A stretch of 5,426 nucleotides of DNA from Opitutia bacterium UBA4654 (GTDB lineage Bacteria; Verrucomicrobiota; Verrucomicrobiia; Opitutales; Intestinicryptomonadaceae), in the NCBI GenBank assembly GCA_002405555.1, contig DHMA01000198.1:1-5426 (forward strand), in the 5' to 3' direction. Shown piece by piece: positions 1-5,426 of this stretch (positions within the stretch are counted from its first letter, which is position 1; each line of letters begins with the position of its first letter). The notes beneath the pieces were generated by a model. That model searched no databases, had not been told where the DNA came from, and was given only the letters and a program-made list of their open reading frames with translations. The translations under genes were made by a program, and so were the position numbers.

Positions 1-1
1 T

Positions 2-1900
2 ATTTTTCGGGCACACATCAGCTACAACCTGATTCGCTGGCGTCTCAGCCCCGACCTCAACGCCGACTTGGCGGGCGACTTCGTCTACACTCCCGAAGTT
101 CAGGACAAGTACGACTATTTTCTCTACGCCTGCGCCCGCGAGGGCGTGTATTCGCACATAATGCTTTCGAGCCACCTTTTCGGCGAAAAGGACGTGCTGT
201 GGGGCGACAGGTTCGACGTAAAAGTGCGCTTCCTTTTGGGCGACGAAACCGTGCGCGAAAACTGGAAAAAATCCGTCCGCGCAATGCTCGAACACGTCAA
301 CCCCTACACGGGCAAAACGTGGCTCGAAGACGCGTCCATCGCGACCGTCGAGTGCTTCAACGAGCTTGACATGATTGCCACATTCTCGCCCTTGCAGGGC
401 ATGTCGAAAGCGACGCGCAAATACGCCGAGAAGTTCGTCCGCTCGCGCCTCAGGGAAAAGTACGGGACAATCGACGCGCTCAACGAGGCTTGGAAGCCCG
501 AAACGCCGTTTGCGTCGTTCTCGAAAGTGAAGCTGCTTTCCGACGCGAAGCACTTCAAAATGGGCGCGGAGGACTTCTCCGAAATCTTCGTCGAACGCTC
601 GCGCAACCTCGCCGAATTTTGCAGAAAATTCCTGCGCGACGAGTTGAAATTCAACGCGCCCATGCACCAGTACAATTTTACGTCGCAGCCCGACATCACC
701 CTTGCGGGCTACGAGTGGGGCGAATACATGGGCGTCAACACCTATTCGTCCACCGCGCATACCGACTTCAAGCCCGACAAAAAGCCCGCGTGGCTCTCCG
801 ACCCCATTGCCGACGAGGACGGCAGATGGTTTTTGTACACCGTCGGCAAGCGCGTTTGGGGCATGCCGTTCATGGTCTCCGAATTTTCGCAGCGGCATTG
901 GAACGTGCACAAGTACGAGGCAGGCGTGTTTTTCTCGGCGTACGCGGCGTTTCAGGACTACGACAACCTCACAATCCACGACGTCGCCATGGGCGACAAA
1001 TTCCGCTACGAGCTTGGAAATTTCAGCGTCTTCAATTCCCCCGTTTTCAGGGCGAACGAATTTCTGAACTACTGCATGTTTTTCAGGGGCGACGTCTCGC
1101 CCGCAAAAAAGCGCGTAGAGTTCCAATACACGGGCGCAATTTCGTCGGCGAGCGTGGGAACGCGCTTCGAAAAGGAAAAAGCCTCCTACATGACGGGCTT
1201 CGGAATTTCCTTCCCCGAAGCGGAGCGCGTGTCGGCGGGAAGCCTGAAAAATCCCGACGGCACGGCGGTTTCGCCCGCAAAGGTTTCGGCGGACGCGGTC
1301 TACACCTCCGAAAATCTGCCCGAGGACGTCTCGGCGTTCGCCGCCGATTTGCGCGAGCGCGGCGTACTGCCGAAATACAACCGCTCGAACCCCGAAAAGG
1401 GAATTTTCCAGTCCGACACGGGCGAAATTTTCATGAGCATGTACGAGGGCTTCGTGAAGGTCTCGACCCCGAAAACCGAGGCGGTAGCCTCGCGCGGAAT
1501 AACGTCTCCCGTGAAGCTCGGCGCGTTTACGGTGAAGTCGGCGGACGTTCCGTGCGCGGTTGCTGCGTGCTCCATGGACGGCAAGAAGCTTTCGGAAAGT
1601 TCGAGCGTGGTGCTTGTTCTCAACACCGACAACGTTTCGACCGGTTTCAAAATCACCGCAAAAAAACGCGCCCTCAGAAGCGGCGGCAAACAGCCCGTAC
1701 GCCTGCGGGTCTGCCGCCTTTCGGCGGAGCTTGAAATCGCGGACGCCGAAAAGTTCGACCTCTACGCGCTTGCGCTGTCGGGCGAACGCGTCGAAAAACT
1801 GCCACTCTCGGCGGAAAACGGAACGCTTAAAATAGACATCGACACCGCAAAGCTCGCGAACGGCGCGACTGTGTTTTTTGAGCTTGCCAAACGCCGCTGA
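2..1900 (+). CDS. Putative clan GH-A glycoside hydrolase (cellulase/beta-galactosidase-like), 5'-truncated
   Basis: The frame is open from the left edge to TGA at 1898-1900, giving 632 visible residues. The true start lies outside the window. The TTG at 68 is not a credible start because conserved-looking sequence (SYNLIRWRL) is encoded before it. The protein looks like a retaining glycoside hydrolase with a (beta/alpha)8 barrel. The motif ECFNELD at 350-370 matches the Asn-Glu acid/base site at the end of barrel strand 4, with the Glu at 362-364 (visible residue 121). FMVSEF at 869-886 offers the strand-7 nucleophile, Glu at 881-883 (visible residue 294). YMGVNTY near 726-746 resembles strand 6. 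After the barrel there are beta-rich accessory regions: SDTGEI from 1412 followed by a VSTPKTEAV stretch, as in C-terminal sandwich domains of many GH-A enzymes, then a final Ig-like segment. The CAZy family (GH5-like, GH42-like or other) and the substrate are not resolved. Any signal peptide would be upstream of the window. Confidence 0.8.
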   Translation: MFRAHISYNLIRWRLSPDLNADLAGDFVYTPEVQDKYDYFLYACAREGVYSHIMLSSHLFGEKDVLWGDRFDVKVRFLLGDETVRENWKKSVRAMLEHVNPYTGKTWLEDASIATVECFNELDMIATFSPLQGMSKATRKYAEKFVRSRLREKYGTIDALNEAWKPETPFASFSKVKLLSDAKHFKMGAEDFSEIFVERSRNLAEFCRKFLRDELKFNAPMHQYNFTSQPDITLAGYEWGEYMGVNTYSSTAHTDFKPDKKPAWLSDPIADEDGRWFLYTVGKRVWGMPFMVSEFSQRHWNVHKYEAGVFFSAYAAFQDYDNLTIHDVAMGDKFRYELGNFSVFNSPVFRANEFLNYCMFFRGDVSPAKKRVEFQYTGAISSASVGTRFEKEKASYMTGFGISFPEAERVSAGSLKNPDGTAVSPAKVSADAVYTSENLPEDVSAFAADLRERGVLPKYNRSNPEKGIFQSDTGEIFMSMYEGFVKVSTPKTEAVASRGITSPVKLGAFTVKSADVPCAVAACSMDGKKLSESSSVVLVLNTDNVSTGFKITAKKRALRSGGKQPVRLRVCRLSAELEIADAEKFDLYALALSGERVEKLPLSAENGTLKIDIDTAKLANGATVFFELAKRR

Positions 1901-1921
1901 TTCGGATTCAATCAGATTTTT
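1897..1921 (+). terminator. Weak terminator-like hairpin over the stop codon of the first hydrolase
   Basis: CTGATT (1897-1902) can pair with AATCAG (1910-1915) around a 7-nt loop, followed one base later by five T's at 1917-1921. The stem includes the TGA stop of the upstream gene. With only two G-C pairs in six, it is weak. It may reduce rather than stop transcription into the next gene, or it may be chance. Confidence 0.25.
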
Positions 1922-1950
1922 ACAACACATACATACAATCACTTAAAAAT

Positions 1951-1955
1951 GGGAG
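1951..1955 (+). promoter_or_regulatory. Ribosome binding site that decides the start of the propeller gene
   Basis: GGGAG lies 5 nt before ATG 1961. An in-frame ATG at 1949 overlaps this motif and has only A/T-rich sequence upstream. Initiation at 1961 is therefore preferred, and it also places the Lys residues and hydrophobic core of the signal peptide at the very N-terminus. Confidence 0.6.
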
Positions 1956-1960
1956 TTAAA

Positions 1961-2911
1961 ATGAAAGGGAAACTGTTTGCGCTTGCCGCGTTTGTCGCGG
2001 CGTCGGCGGCCGTCTTCGGCGGCGAATGGAAAAAATACGGGAAAGAGCCGCTTCTCGGCGGCGGAGACTTGGGCACCATTTTCGACATCGCCGTAGTCAA
2101 AACAGACAAGGGCTTCGAAATGTTCTCGTCGTGGCGTCCGCAAAAATCAATCGCGGTACATTACAGCAAGGACGGCAAAACGTGGTCCGCTCCCGTAATC
2201 GTTCTGCCGTTTCAGGACGAGGGCTGGCAGTACAGGCTCAACCGCCCCTGCGTTGTGGTCAAGGACGGCGTATACCACATGTGGTACACGGGTCAGGTTC
2301 GCCCCTACAAGGGCTATAAGGGAATCCGCTCGCGCATAGGCTACGCAAAGAGCACCGACGGCAGAAACTTCGTCCGCCAGCAAAACTTCGTCATGGAACC
2401 CACCGAAAAATGGGAGGGCGAATCAATCATGTGCCCGCACGTAATTTGGGACGAGTCCGAAAAGATTTTCAAGATGTGGTATTCGGGCGGCGAAACCTAC
2501 GAACCCAACGAAATCGGCTACGCAACAAGCAAAGACGGCGTCAACTGGGAAAAGTACAAGGGCAACCCCGTAATGGTTCCCAACAGGAACATCAAGTGGG
2601 AAAAGGACAGGGTGACCGCGTGCCAAGTCATCAAACGCGCCAACGACTACCTCATGTTCTACATCGGCTTTGAAGATATCCACACCGCCCGCATTTGCAT
2701 GGCGCGTTCCAAAGACGGCATCCACAACTGGGAACGCTATTCGGGCAACCCGATAATCCAGCCGTCGCCCGACAGCTGGGACGCCGACGCCACGTACAAG
2801 CCCTACGCGGTCTTCGACGGCAAGAACTGGCTGCTCTGGTACAACGGAAGAACGAAGCACCTCGAACGCATCGGTCTTGCAATCCACGAAGGCGAGGACC
2901 TCGGTTTCTAA
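1961..2911 (+). CDS. Secreted five-bladed beta-propeller protein, GH43/GH32/GH130-like putative glycosidase
   Basis: The product is 316 residues. ATG 1961 is chosen over ATG 1949 because GGGAG sits 5 nt before it. Residues 1-21 form a signal peptide (basic MKGK, then an Ala/Phe-rich core, small residues near 18-21) with no lipobox Cys, so export to the periplasm or outside is expected. The mature part shows a striking repeat. Aromatic strands HMWYTG (106-111), KMWYSG (171-176), LMFYIG (231-236) and LLWYNG (291-296) are spaced 65, 60 and 60 residues apart, with an earlier relative FEMFSSW (52-58). Each is followed by an SxDG-type loop: YSKDGKTW (68-75), STDGRNF (131-137), SKDGVNW (190-196), SKDGIHNW (250-257). 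Five blades of about 60 residues match the propeller shared by GH32, GH43, GH62, GH68 and GH130. Acidic residues at blade starts (D42, D164, D274, D276) are catalytic candidates, but no family signature is decisive. It could be hydrolase, phosphorylase-like or a non-catalytic binding protein. Its stop is 4 nt before the next gene. Confidence 0.8.
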   Translation: MKGKLFALAAFVAASAAVFGGEWKKYGKEPLLGGGDLGTIFDIAVVKTDKGFEMFSSWRPQKSIAVHYSKDGKTWSAPVIVLPFQDEGWQYRLNRPCVVVKDGVYHMWYTGQVRPYKGYKGIRSRIGYAKSTDGRNFVRQQNFVMEPTEKWEGESIMCPHVIWDESEKIFKMWYSGGETYEPNEIGYATSKDGVNWEKYKGNPVMVPNRNIKWEKDRVTACQVIKRANDYLMFYIGFEDIHTARICMARSKDGIHNWERYSGNPIIQPSPDSWDADATYKPYAVFDGKNWLLWYNGRTKHLERIGLAIHEGEDLGF

Positions 2912-2915
2912 AATC

Positions 2916-4589
2916 ATGGAAAAGGCAAAAACGTTTTTTGCAGTGTGCGCGGCGGCAATCGCCGCGCATGTCGTATCGGCGGAAACTCCCGACGCGTCCA
3001 AGTTCGAAAAATACACGGCGCAGTTCAACGCCGCCGACGAGGAGCTTGTTCAAAATCTCTACCCGAACTCGCAGGCGGCAAAGTTCCTTTCGGAAAACGC
3101 GCCCGTGTTCGAGTGTCCCGACGCCGAGCTGGAGCGCGTCTATTACTTCCGCTGGTGGACGTTCCGAAAGCACGTCAAGCAGACGCCCGACGGCTACGTC
3201 ATTACCGAGTTCCTCCCGAAAGTTCCGTGGTCGGGGCTTTACAACGCGATTTCGTGCCCAGGGGCGCACCACTTCGCGGAGGGCCGCTGGCTTGCCGACA
3301 AAAAGTATCTCGAAGCCTACGCCCGCTACTGGTTTAACTGCGGCAACAACGTTCGCAAATACACCTTCCCCGTTGCGCATTCGATTCTCGAATTGTACAA
3401 GGTTTCGGGCGACAAGGCTATTCTTTCCGAGCTTTTCGGCAAGATGCGCGAAAACGCCGCCGAATGGGAAAAATCGCACTACGACGCCGAACGCGGACTC
3501 TTCTGGCAAAGGGACAGCCGCGACGGCATGGAGTACTCGATTTCGGGTTCGCTCCACCCCAAATTCTTGGGATACAGGGCGACGATAAACGCGCACATGT
3601 ACGGCGAGTACCGCGCGCTCTCGGAAATTGCCGGCATTTTAGGCGACGGCTCCGCCGCCAAGCTATACGCCGAAAAGGCGGCGGCTCTCAAAGACAAAAT
3701 CAACACAGCTCTTTGGGACGAATCCGCCCGCTTCTTCAAGGTCATTCCCCTCGGCTCGACCGAATTTTCCGACGTCCGCGAGCTTCACGGCTACACCCCG
3801 TGGGTGTACAACATTCCGCCGAAGAGCCGCTCCGACGCGTGGAAATTCCTCTCCGACGCCTCCGCGTTCAAAGCCCCCTACGGGCCGACGACCGCCGAGC
3901 AGAGCCACCCGAAATTCGCCGTCGCCTACGAGGGGCACGAGTGCCTCTGGAACGGTCCGTCGTGGCCTTTTGCGACCTCCACGACCCTCAACGCCCTCGC
4001 GAACTTCATCAACGCGAACGGGCAGAACGCCTACGCCGACAAGGGGCTGTACTTCGACACCCTCCAAACCTTTGCGATGTCGCACCACAGAACCCTTCCC
4101 GACGGCAGGCGCGTTATGTGGATTGACGAAAACCTCAACCCCTACACGGGCGACTGGATTTCCCGCACGCGCCTCGAAAAATGGGAGAACGGCACATGGT
4201 CGAAGCGCAAGGGCGGGCGCGAGCGCGGCAAAGACTACAACCACTCGCAGTTCTGCAACCACGTTATTTCCGAGCTTGTCGGGGTTCGCCCGAATCTCGA
4301 TTCGACCGTGGAAATCAATCCGCTCGTTCCCGATTCGTGGGACTATTTCTACCTCGGCAACATTTCCGTCAAGGGGCGCAAGCTCGAAGTTGTGTACGAC
4401 CGTTTCGGTACGCGCTACGGCAAAGGCGCGGGGCTTTCTGTCTATATCGACGGGAAGCTTGCGGGGCGTTCCGAAAAGCTTTCGCCGATGAAGCTCGACA
4501 TGGAAAAAGCTTCCGCGACTGTTTCTTCGGATATCAAGCCGAACAAGGCGGCGAAGCATTCCGTCTTCTCTTCCAGAAGGGTGAGGTAG
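2916..4589 (+). CDS. Secreted GH63/MGH1-like (alpha/alpha)6-barrel glycoside hydrolase
   Basis: The product is 557 residues. ATG 2916 is chosen because it begins a clear signal peptide (MEKAK, hydrophobic core to about residue 20, VSA before ETP). The open frame reaches back to TTG 2877 inside the previous gene, but that would bury the signal peptide. The body looks like the catalytic domain of mannosylglycerate-hydrolase-like enzymes and GH63 relatives, which are inverting enzymes with alpha-helical barrels. Visible landmarks are YYFRWWTFRKHV (76-87), the aromatic/charged region EFLPKVPWSG (98-107), DGMEYSISG (203-211), WNGPSWPFATS (345-355, equivalent to the WRGPxW region of GH63) and NHSQFCNHVISELVG (442-456). 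D204 and E453 are candidate general acid and base by position only. Residues about 460-530 (INPLVPDSWDYF, VSVYIDGK-like strands) suggest a small beta-sandwich cap. The last 20 residues form a basic tail. Two consecutive TAG codons end the gene. No Shine-Dalgarno motif lies at proper distance, so translation may be coupled to the propeller gene. The substrate is unknown. Confidence 0.8.
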   Translation: MEKAKTFFAVCAAAIAAHVVSAETPDASKFEKYTAQFNAADEELVQNLYPNSQAAKFLSENAPVFECPDAELERVYYFRWWTFRKHVKQTPDGYVITEFLPKVPWSGLYNAISCPGAHHFAEGRWLADKKYLEAYARYWFNCGNNVRKYTFPVAHSILELYKVSGDKAILSELFGKMRENAAEWEKSHYDAERGLFWQRDSRDGMEYSISGSLHPKFLGYRATINAHMYGEYRALSEIAGILGDGSAAKLYAEKAAALKDKINTALWDESARFFKVIPLGSTEFSDVRELHGYTPWVYNIPPKSRSDAWKFLSDASAFKAPYGPTTAEQSHPKFAVAYEGHECLWNGPSWPFATSTTLNALANFINANGQNAYADKGLYFDTLQTFAMSHHRTLPDGRRVMWIDENLNPYTGDWISRTRLEKWENGTWSKRKGGRERGKDYNHSQFCNHVISELVGVRPNLDSTVEINPLVPDSWDYFYLGNISVKGRKLEVVYDRFGTRYGKGAGLSVYIDGKLAGRSEKLSPMKLDMEKASATVSSDIKPNKAAKHSVFSSRRVR

Positions 4590-4620
4590 TAGAGTTAGCG
4601 GATATTCCAAGCTTCTTTTT

Positions 4621-4737
4621 GGCTTGTGAAGCTGGCGGATAAATGCGTTTCGCTTGTTGCGGCTTGGTCACGTACGTCAGTACGCTCCCTGCGCCTCACT
4701 TCGCAAAGCCGCATTTCTTCGCTCAGCTTGACAAGCC
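4621..4737. repeat. Large imperfect inverted repeat, REPIN- or MITE-like intergenic element
   Basis: The left arm GGCTTGTGAAGCTG (4621-4634) matches the reverse complement of 4724-4737 (GGCTTGTCAAGCTG) at 13 of 14 positions. After a 6-7 nt divergent step, AAATGCG (4641-4647) is exactly complementary to CGCATTT (4710-4716). An alternative inner pairing joins TGCGGCTT (4658-4665) with AAGCCGCA (4706-4713). At the centre CGTAC (4671-4675) and GTACG (4680-4684) form a 5-bp stem with loop GTCA. Nested inverted arms around an internal palindrome, placed between genes, are the layout of REPINs (paired REP sequences) or short MITEs. No direct target duplication was recognised and no transposase is present. 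Copy number elsewhere in the genome would settle the class. Confidence 0.6.
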
Positions 4738-4743
4738 TAAGCA

Positions 4744-4762
4744 GCGCGGCAGGCTGCCGCGC
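4744..4762. repeat. Perfect 8-bp GC-rich hairpin
   Basis: GCGCGGCA (4744-4751) pairs perfectly with TGCCGCGC (4755-4762) around loop GGC. Five T's follow at 4769-4773 after ATGGAG. It could act as a terminator for the hydrolase operon, although the gap to the T-run is longer than usual. It may equally be one member of the hairpin series that follows. Confidence 0.5.
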
Positions 4763-4797
4763 ATGGAGTTTTTAGATTAGTATGCGGATTGCCGTTT

Positions 4798-4815
4798 TGC
4801 AGGCTGGAGCCTGCA
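4798..4815. repeat. Perfect 7-bp hairpin with TGGA loop
   Basis: TGCAGGC (4798-4804) pairs with GCCTGCA (4809-4815), loop TGGA (4805-4808). There is no T-tract on either side, so a terminator role is unlikely. Its form resembles small dispersed palindromes in intergenic DNA. Confidence 0.5.
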
Positions 4816-4825
4816 CGCCAACAGA

Positions 4826-4842
4826 GGGGGCTTGCCGCCCCC
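4826..4842. repeat. All-GC 6-bp hairpin
   Basis: GGGGGC (4826-4831) pairs with GCCCCC (4837-4842), loop TTGCC. It is followed by AAAA rather than T's on the + strand. It lies between two other hairpins, with 10 nt to the previous one and 3 nt to the next. Confidence 0.5.
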
Positions 4843-4845
4843 AAA

Positions 4846-4878
4846 AGGCGGTTTTCGCTACCGCGAAAATTTCCGCCT
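4846..4878. repeat. Long bulged hairpin, 13 bp
   Basis: AGGCGG (4846-4851) plus TTTTCGC (4852-4858) pairs with GCGAAAA (4863-4869) plus CCGCCT (4873-4878). The loop is TACC and there is one 3-nt bulge (4870-4872). It is the longest local hairpin of the series. No T-run follows directly. Confidence 0.5.
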
Positions 4879-4916
4879 GTCCCCCCGCGCAGCGCGTCGT
4901 TGCCGTTTTTCATTTT

Positions 4917-4951
4917 CGTCCAAGTTCAGTGTCGGGCTTGGGCGTTTTTTT
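4917..4951 (+). terminator. Rho-independent terminator
   Basis: CGTCCAAG (4917-4924) pairs with CTTGGGCG (4937-4944), with one G-T wobble. The stem can extend inward by TTC (4925-4927) with GGG (4934-4936), leaving loop AGTGTC. Seven T's follow at once, 4945-4951. This is the classic intrinsic-terminator layout on the + strand. It would end read-through from the hydrolase genes and insulate the iron-sulfur scaffold gene. Confidence 0.65.
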
Positions 4952-4976
4952 ACGGCGAAAAAATTTTATGAATGCG

Positions 4977-5005
4977 TTGACAATATGCGCAAAGTGTGCG
5001 AGTCT
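4977..5005 (+). promoter_or_regulatory. Possible sigma-70-type promoter of the iron-sulfur scaffold gene
   Basis: A perfect TTGACA (4977-4982) is followed after 17 nt by GAGTCT (5000-5005). This -10 candidate is poor overall, but it keeps the A at position 2 and T at position 6 and is preceded by TG at 4997-4998 (extended -10 layout). Transcription would begin near 5012 and leave a leader of about 44 nt that starts at a seven-T run (5014-5020). The position just after the terminator supports it. The -10 quality keeps confidence low. Confidence 0.35.
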
Positions 5006-5044
5006 CGACGCAGTTTTTTTAGCAAAACAACGTAATTATATAAC

Positions 5045-5048
5045 AGGA
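5045..5048 (+). promoter_or_regulatory. Ribosome binding site of the iron-sulfur scaffold gene
   Basis: AGGA lies 7 nt before ATG 5056, a standard distance, in an A/T-rich leader. It supports the chosen start. Confidence 0.6.
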
Positions 5049-5055
5049 AACAAAT

Positions 5056-5426
5056 ATGAGTTGTCCAAATAACAACTGCTCGCACGAAGTACAGCAAATG
5101 TGCTGCGTTGCAAAAGGTGCAAAACACGGACCCGCTCCCATTCCCGAAGAAGGCAAATGGGTAAAGTCCAAGCAAATTAGCGACATCAGCGGCCTCACGC
5201 ACGGCGTCGGTTGGTGCGCTCCCCAACAGGGCGCGTGCAAGCTCACGCTCAATGTCAAGGACGGCGTAATCAAGGAAGCCCTCGTCGAAACAATCGGCTG
5301 CTCCGGCATGACGCACTCGGCGGCTATGGCGGCGGAAATTCTGCCCGGCAAAACGCCCCTTGAAGCTCTGAATACCGATCTTGTGTGCGACGCGATCAAC
5401 ACCGCGATGCGCGAGCTCTTCCTCCA
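5056..5426 (+). CDS. IscU/NifU-like iron-sulfur cluster assembly scaffold protein, 3'-truncated
   Basis: The frame opens at ATG 5056, behind AGGA, and is still open at the right edge after 123 codons and two bases. The stretch SGLTHGVGWCAPQQGACKLTL (residues 45-65), then ETIGCSGMTHSAAMAAEILPG (78-98) and KTPLEALNTD (99-108), matches the NifU N-terminal/IscU fold. In that fold conserved Cys residues bind a nascent Fe-S cluster in the cytoplasm. Here C54 or C61 and C82 are the candidates for the first two ligands. C111 is another Cys, and the third canonical position would lie beyond the edge. The sequence resembles the IscU-like proteins encoded beside GGGtGRT-type proteins in anaerobes more than canonical IscU. 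The N-terminus is unusually Cys-rich (MSCPNNNCSHEVQQMCC; C3, C8, C16, C17). Spacing, terminator and promoter indicate a unit separate from the hydrolases. The partner gene, if present, should follow downstream outside the window. Confidence 0.8.
   Translation, partial: MSCPNNNCSHEVQQMCCVAKGAKHGPAPIPEEGKWVKSKQISDISGLTHGVGWCAPQQGACKLTLNVKDGVIKEALVETIGCSGMTHSAAMAAEILPGKTPLEALNTDLVCDAINTAMRELFL

Larger units (their letters stand above)
4590..5055. other. Gene-free spacer of 466 nt, rich in inverted repeats
   Basis: No open frame here has a ribosome binding site together with protein-like composition. Short frames at about 4782-5072 run through hairpins and T-tracts and give Arg/Pro/Cys-rich sequence. 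The spacer instead carries a large imperfect inverted repeat, a run of compact hairpins, a terminator and the upstream region of the iron-sulfur scaffold gene, each listed separately. The leading part, 4590-4620, holds only a possible bulged hairpin (CCAAGCTTC at 4607-4615 with GAAGCTGG at 4628-4635) that has no following T-tract. Confidence 0.7.

Noticed and set aside
490..1734. Long + strand open frame (414 codons) inside the first hydrolase gene
   Set aside because: It overlaps a clearly conserved glycosidase in another frame. The translation is Arg/His/Gly-rich with no domain-like pattern, as expected from codon bias.
2877..2915. TTG start extending the third hydrolase by 13 residues
   Set aside because: It would place a polar leader before a well-formed signal peptide and overlap the previous gene. 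ATG 2916 fits better.
2652..3596. Antisense open frames over the propeller and MGH1-like genes, including 3663-4610
   Set aside because: They are shadows caused by the third-position bias of the + strand genes. The translations are Arg/Val-rich with no recognisable motif or ribosome binding site.
5033..5044. A/T-rich TAATTATATAAC as a -10 element
   Set aside because: The start of transcription would fall at about the ribosome binding site, and no -35 lies at proper distance.
4590..5055. CRISPR array or tRNA in the spacer
   Set aside because: The repeats are inverted, not regularly spaced direct repeats, and no cloverleaf with a T-loop motif could be found.
4782..5072. Small + strand open frames in the spacer
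   Set aside because: They run through several hairpins, the terminator and the T-tracts, lack ribosome binding sites, and one would overlap the start of the iron-sulfur scaffold gene.

Overview
The window reads as bacterial chromosome, moderately GC-rich, with genes packed on the + strand. No sequence in it names the species. Three secreted-type or putative glycoside hydrolases lie next to an IscU-like protein of the kind found in anaerobes. The protein style and the hairpin-rich spacer fit a gut or anaerobic member of the PVC group (Verrucomicrobiota or Lentisphaerota). That placement is an inference from general similarity, not a demonstrated assignment.

Positions 2-2911 and 2916-4589 hold three co-directional carbohydrate-active genes that look like one polysaccharide- or glycoside-degradation cluster. 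The first (2-1900, cut by the left edge) is a clan GH-A-like (beta/alpha)8-barrel hydrolase with an Asn-Glu acid/base motif and a second Glu suited to be the nucleophile. The second (1961-2911) is a small secreted five-bladed beta-propeller protein of the GH43/GH32/GH130-like fold, with an approximately 60-residue internal repeat. The third (2916-4589) is a secreted (alpha/alpha)6-barrel hydrolase of the GH63/MGH1-like type. Genes 2 and 3 are only 4 nt apart. Gene 1 is separated from gene 2 by 60 nt, with a weak terminator-like hairpin over its stop codon. A plausible scheme is successive trimming of one glycan, partly in the periplasm or outside the cell. The substrate cannot be read from the sequence.

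Positions 4590-5055 are a 466-nt spacer with no convincing gene. It holds a 117-bp imperfect inverted repeat (4621-4737) resembling a REPIN or small MITE, then a run of at least four compact GC-rich hairpins (4744-4878), a good Rho-independent terminator (4917-4951), and a possible promoter (4977-5005).

From 5056 to the right edge lies the start of an IscU/NifU-like iron-sulfur scaffold gene, 123 codons visible. It belongs to a separate transcription unit and has no evident functional tie to the hydrolases. The most rewarding points for follow-up are the inverted-repeat element, the little-characterised propeller plus MGH1-like hydrolase pair, and the unusual Cys-rich N-terminus of the scaffold protein.
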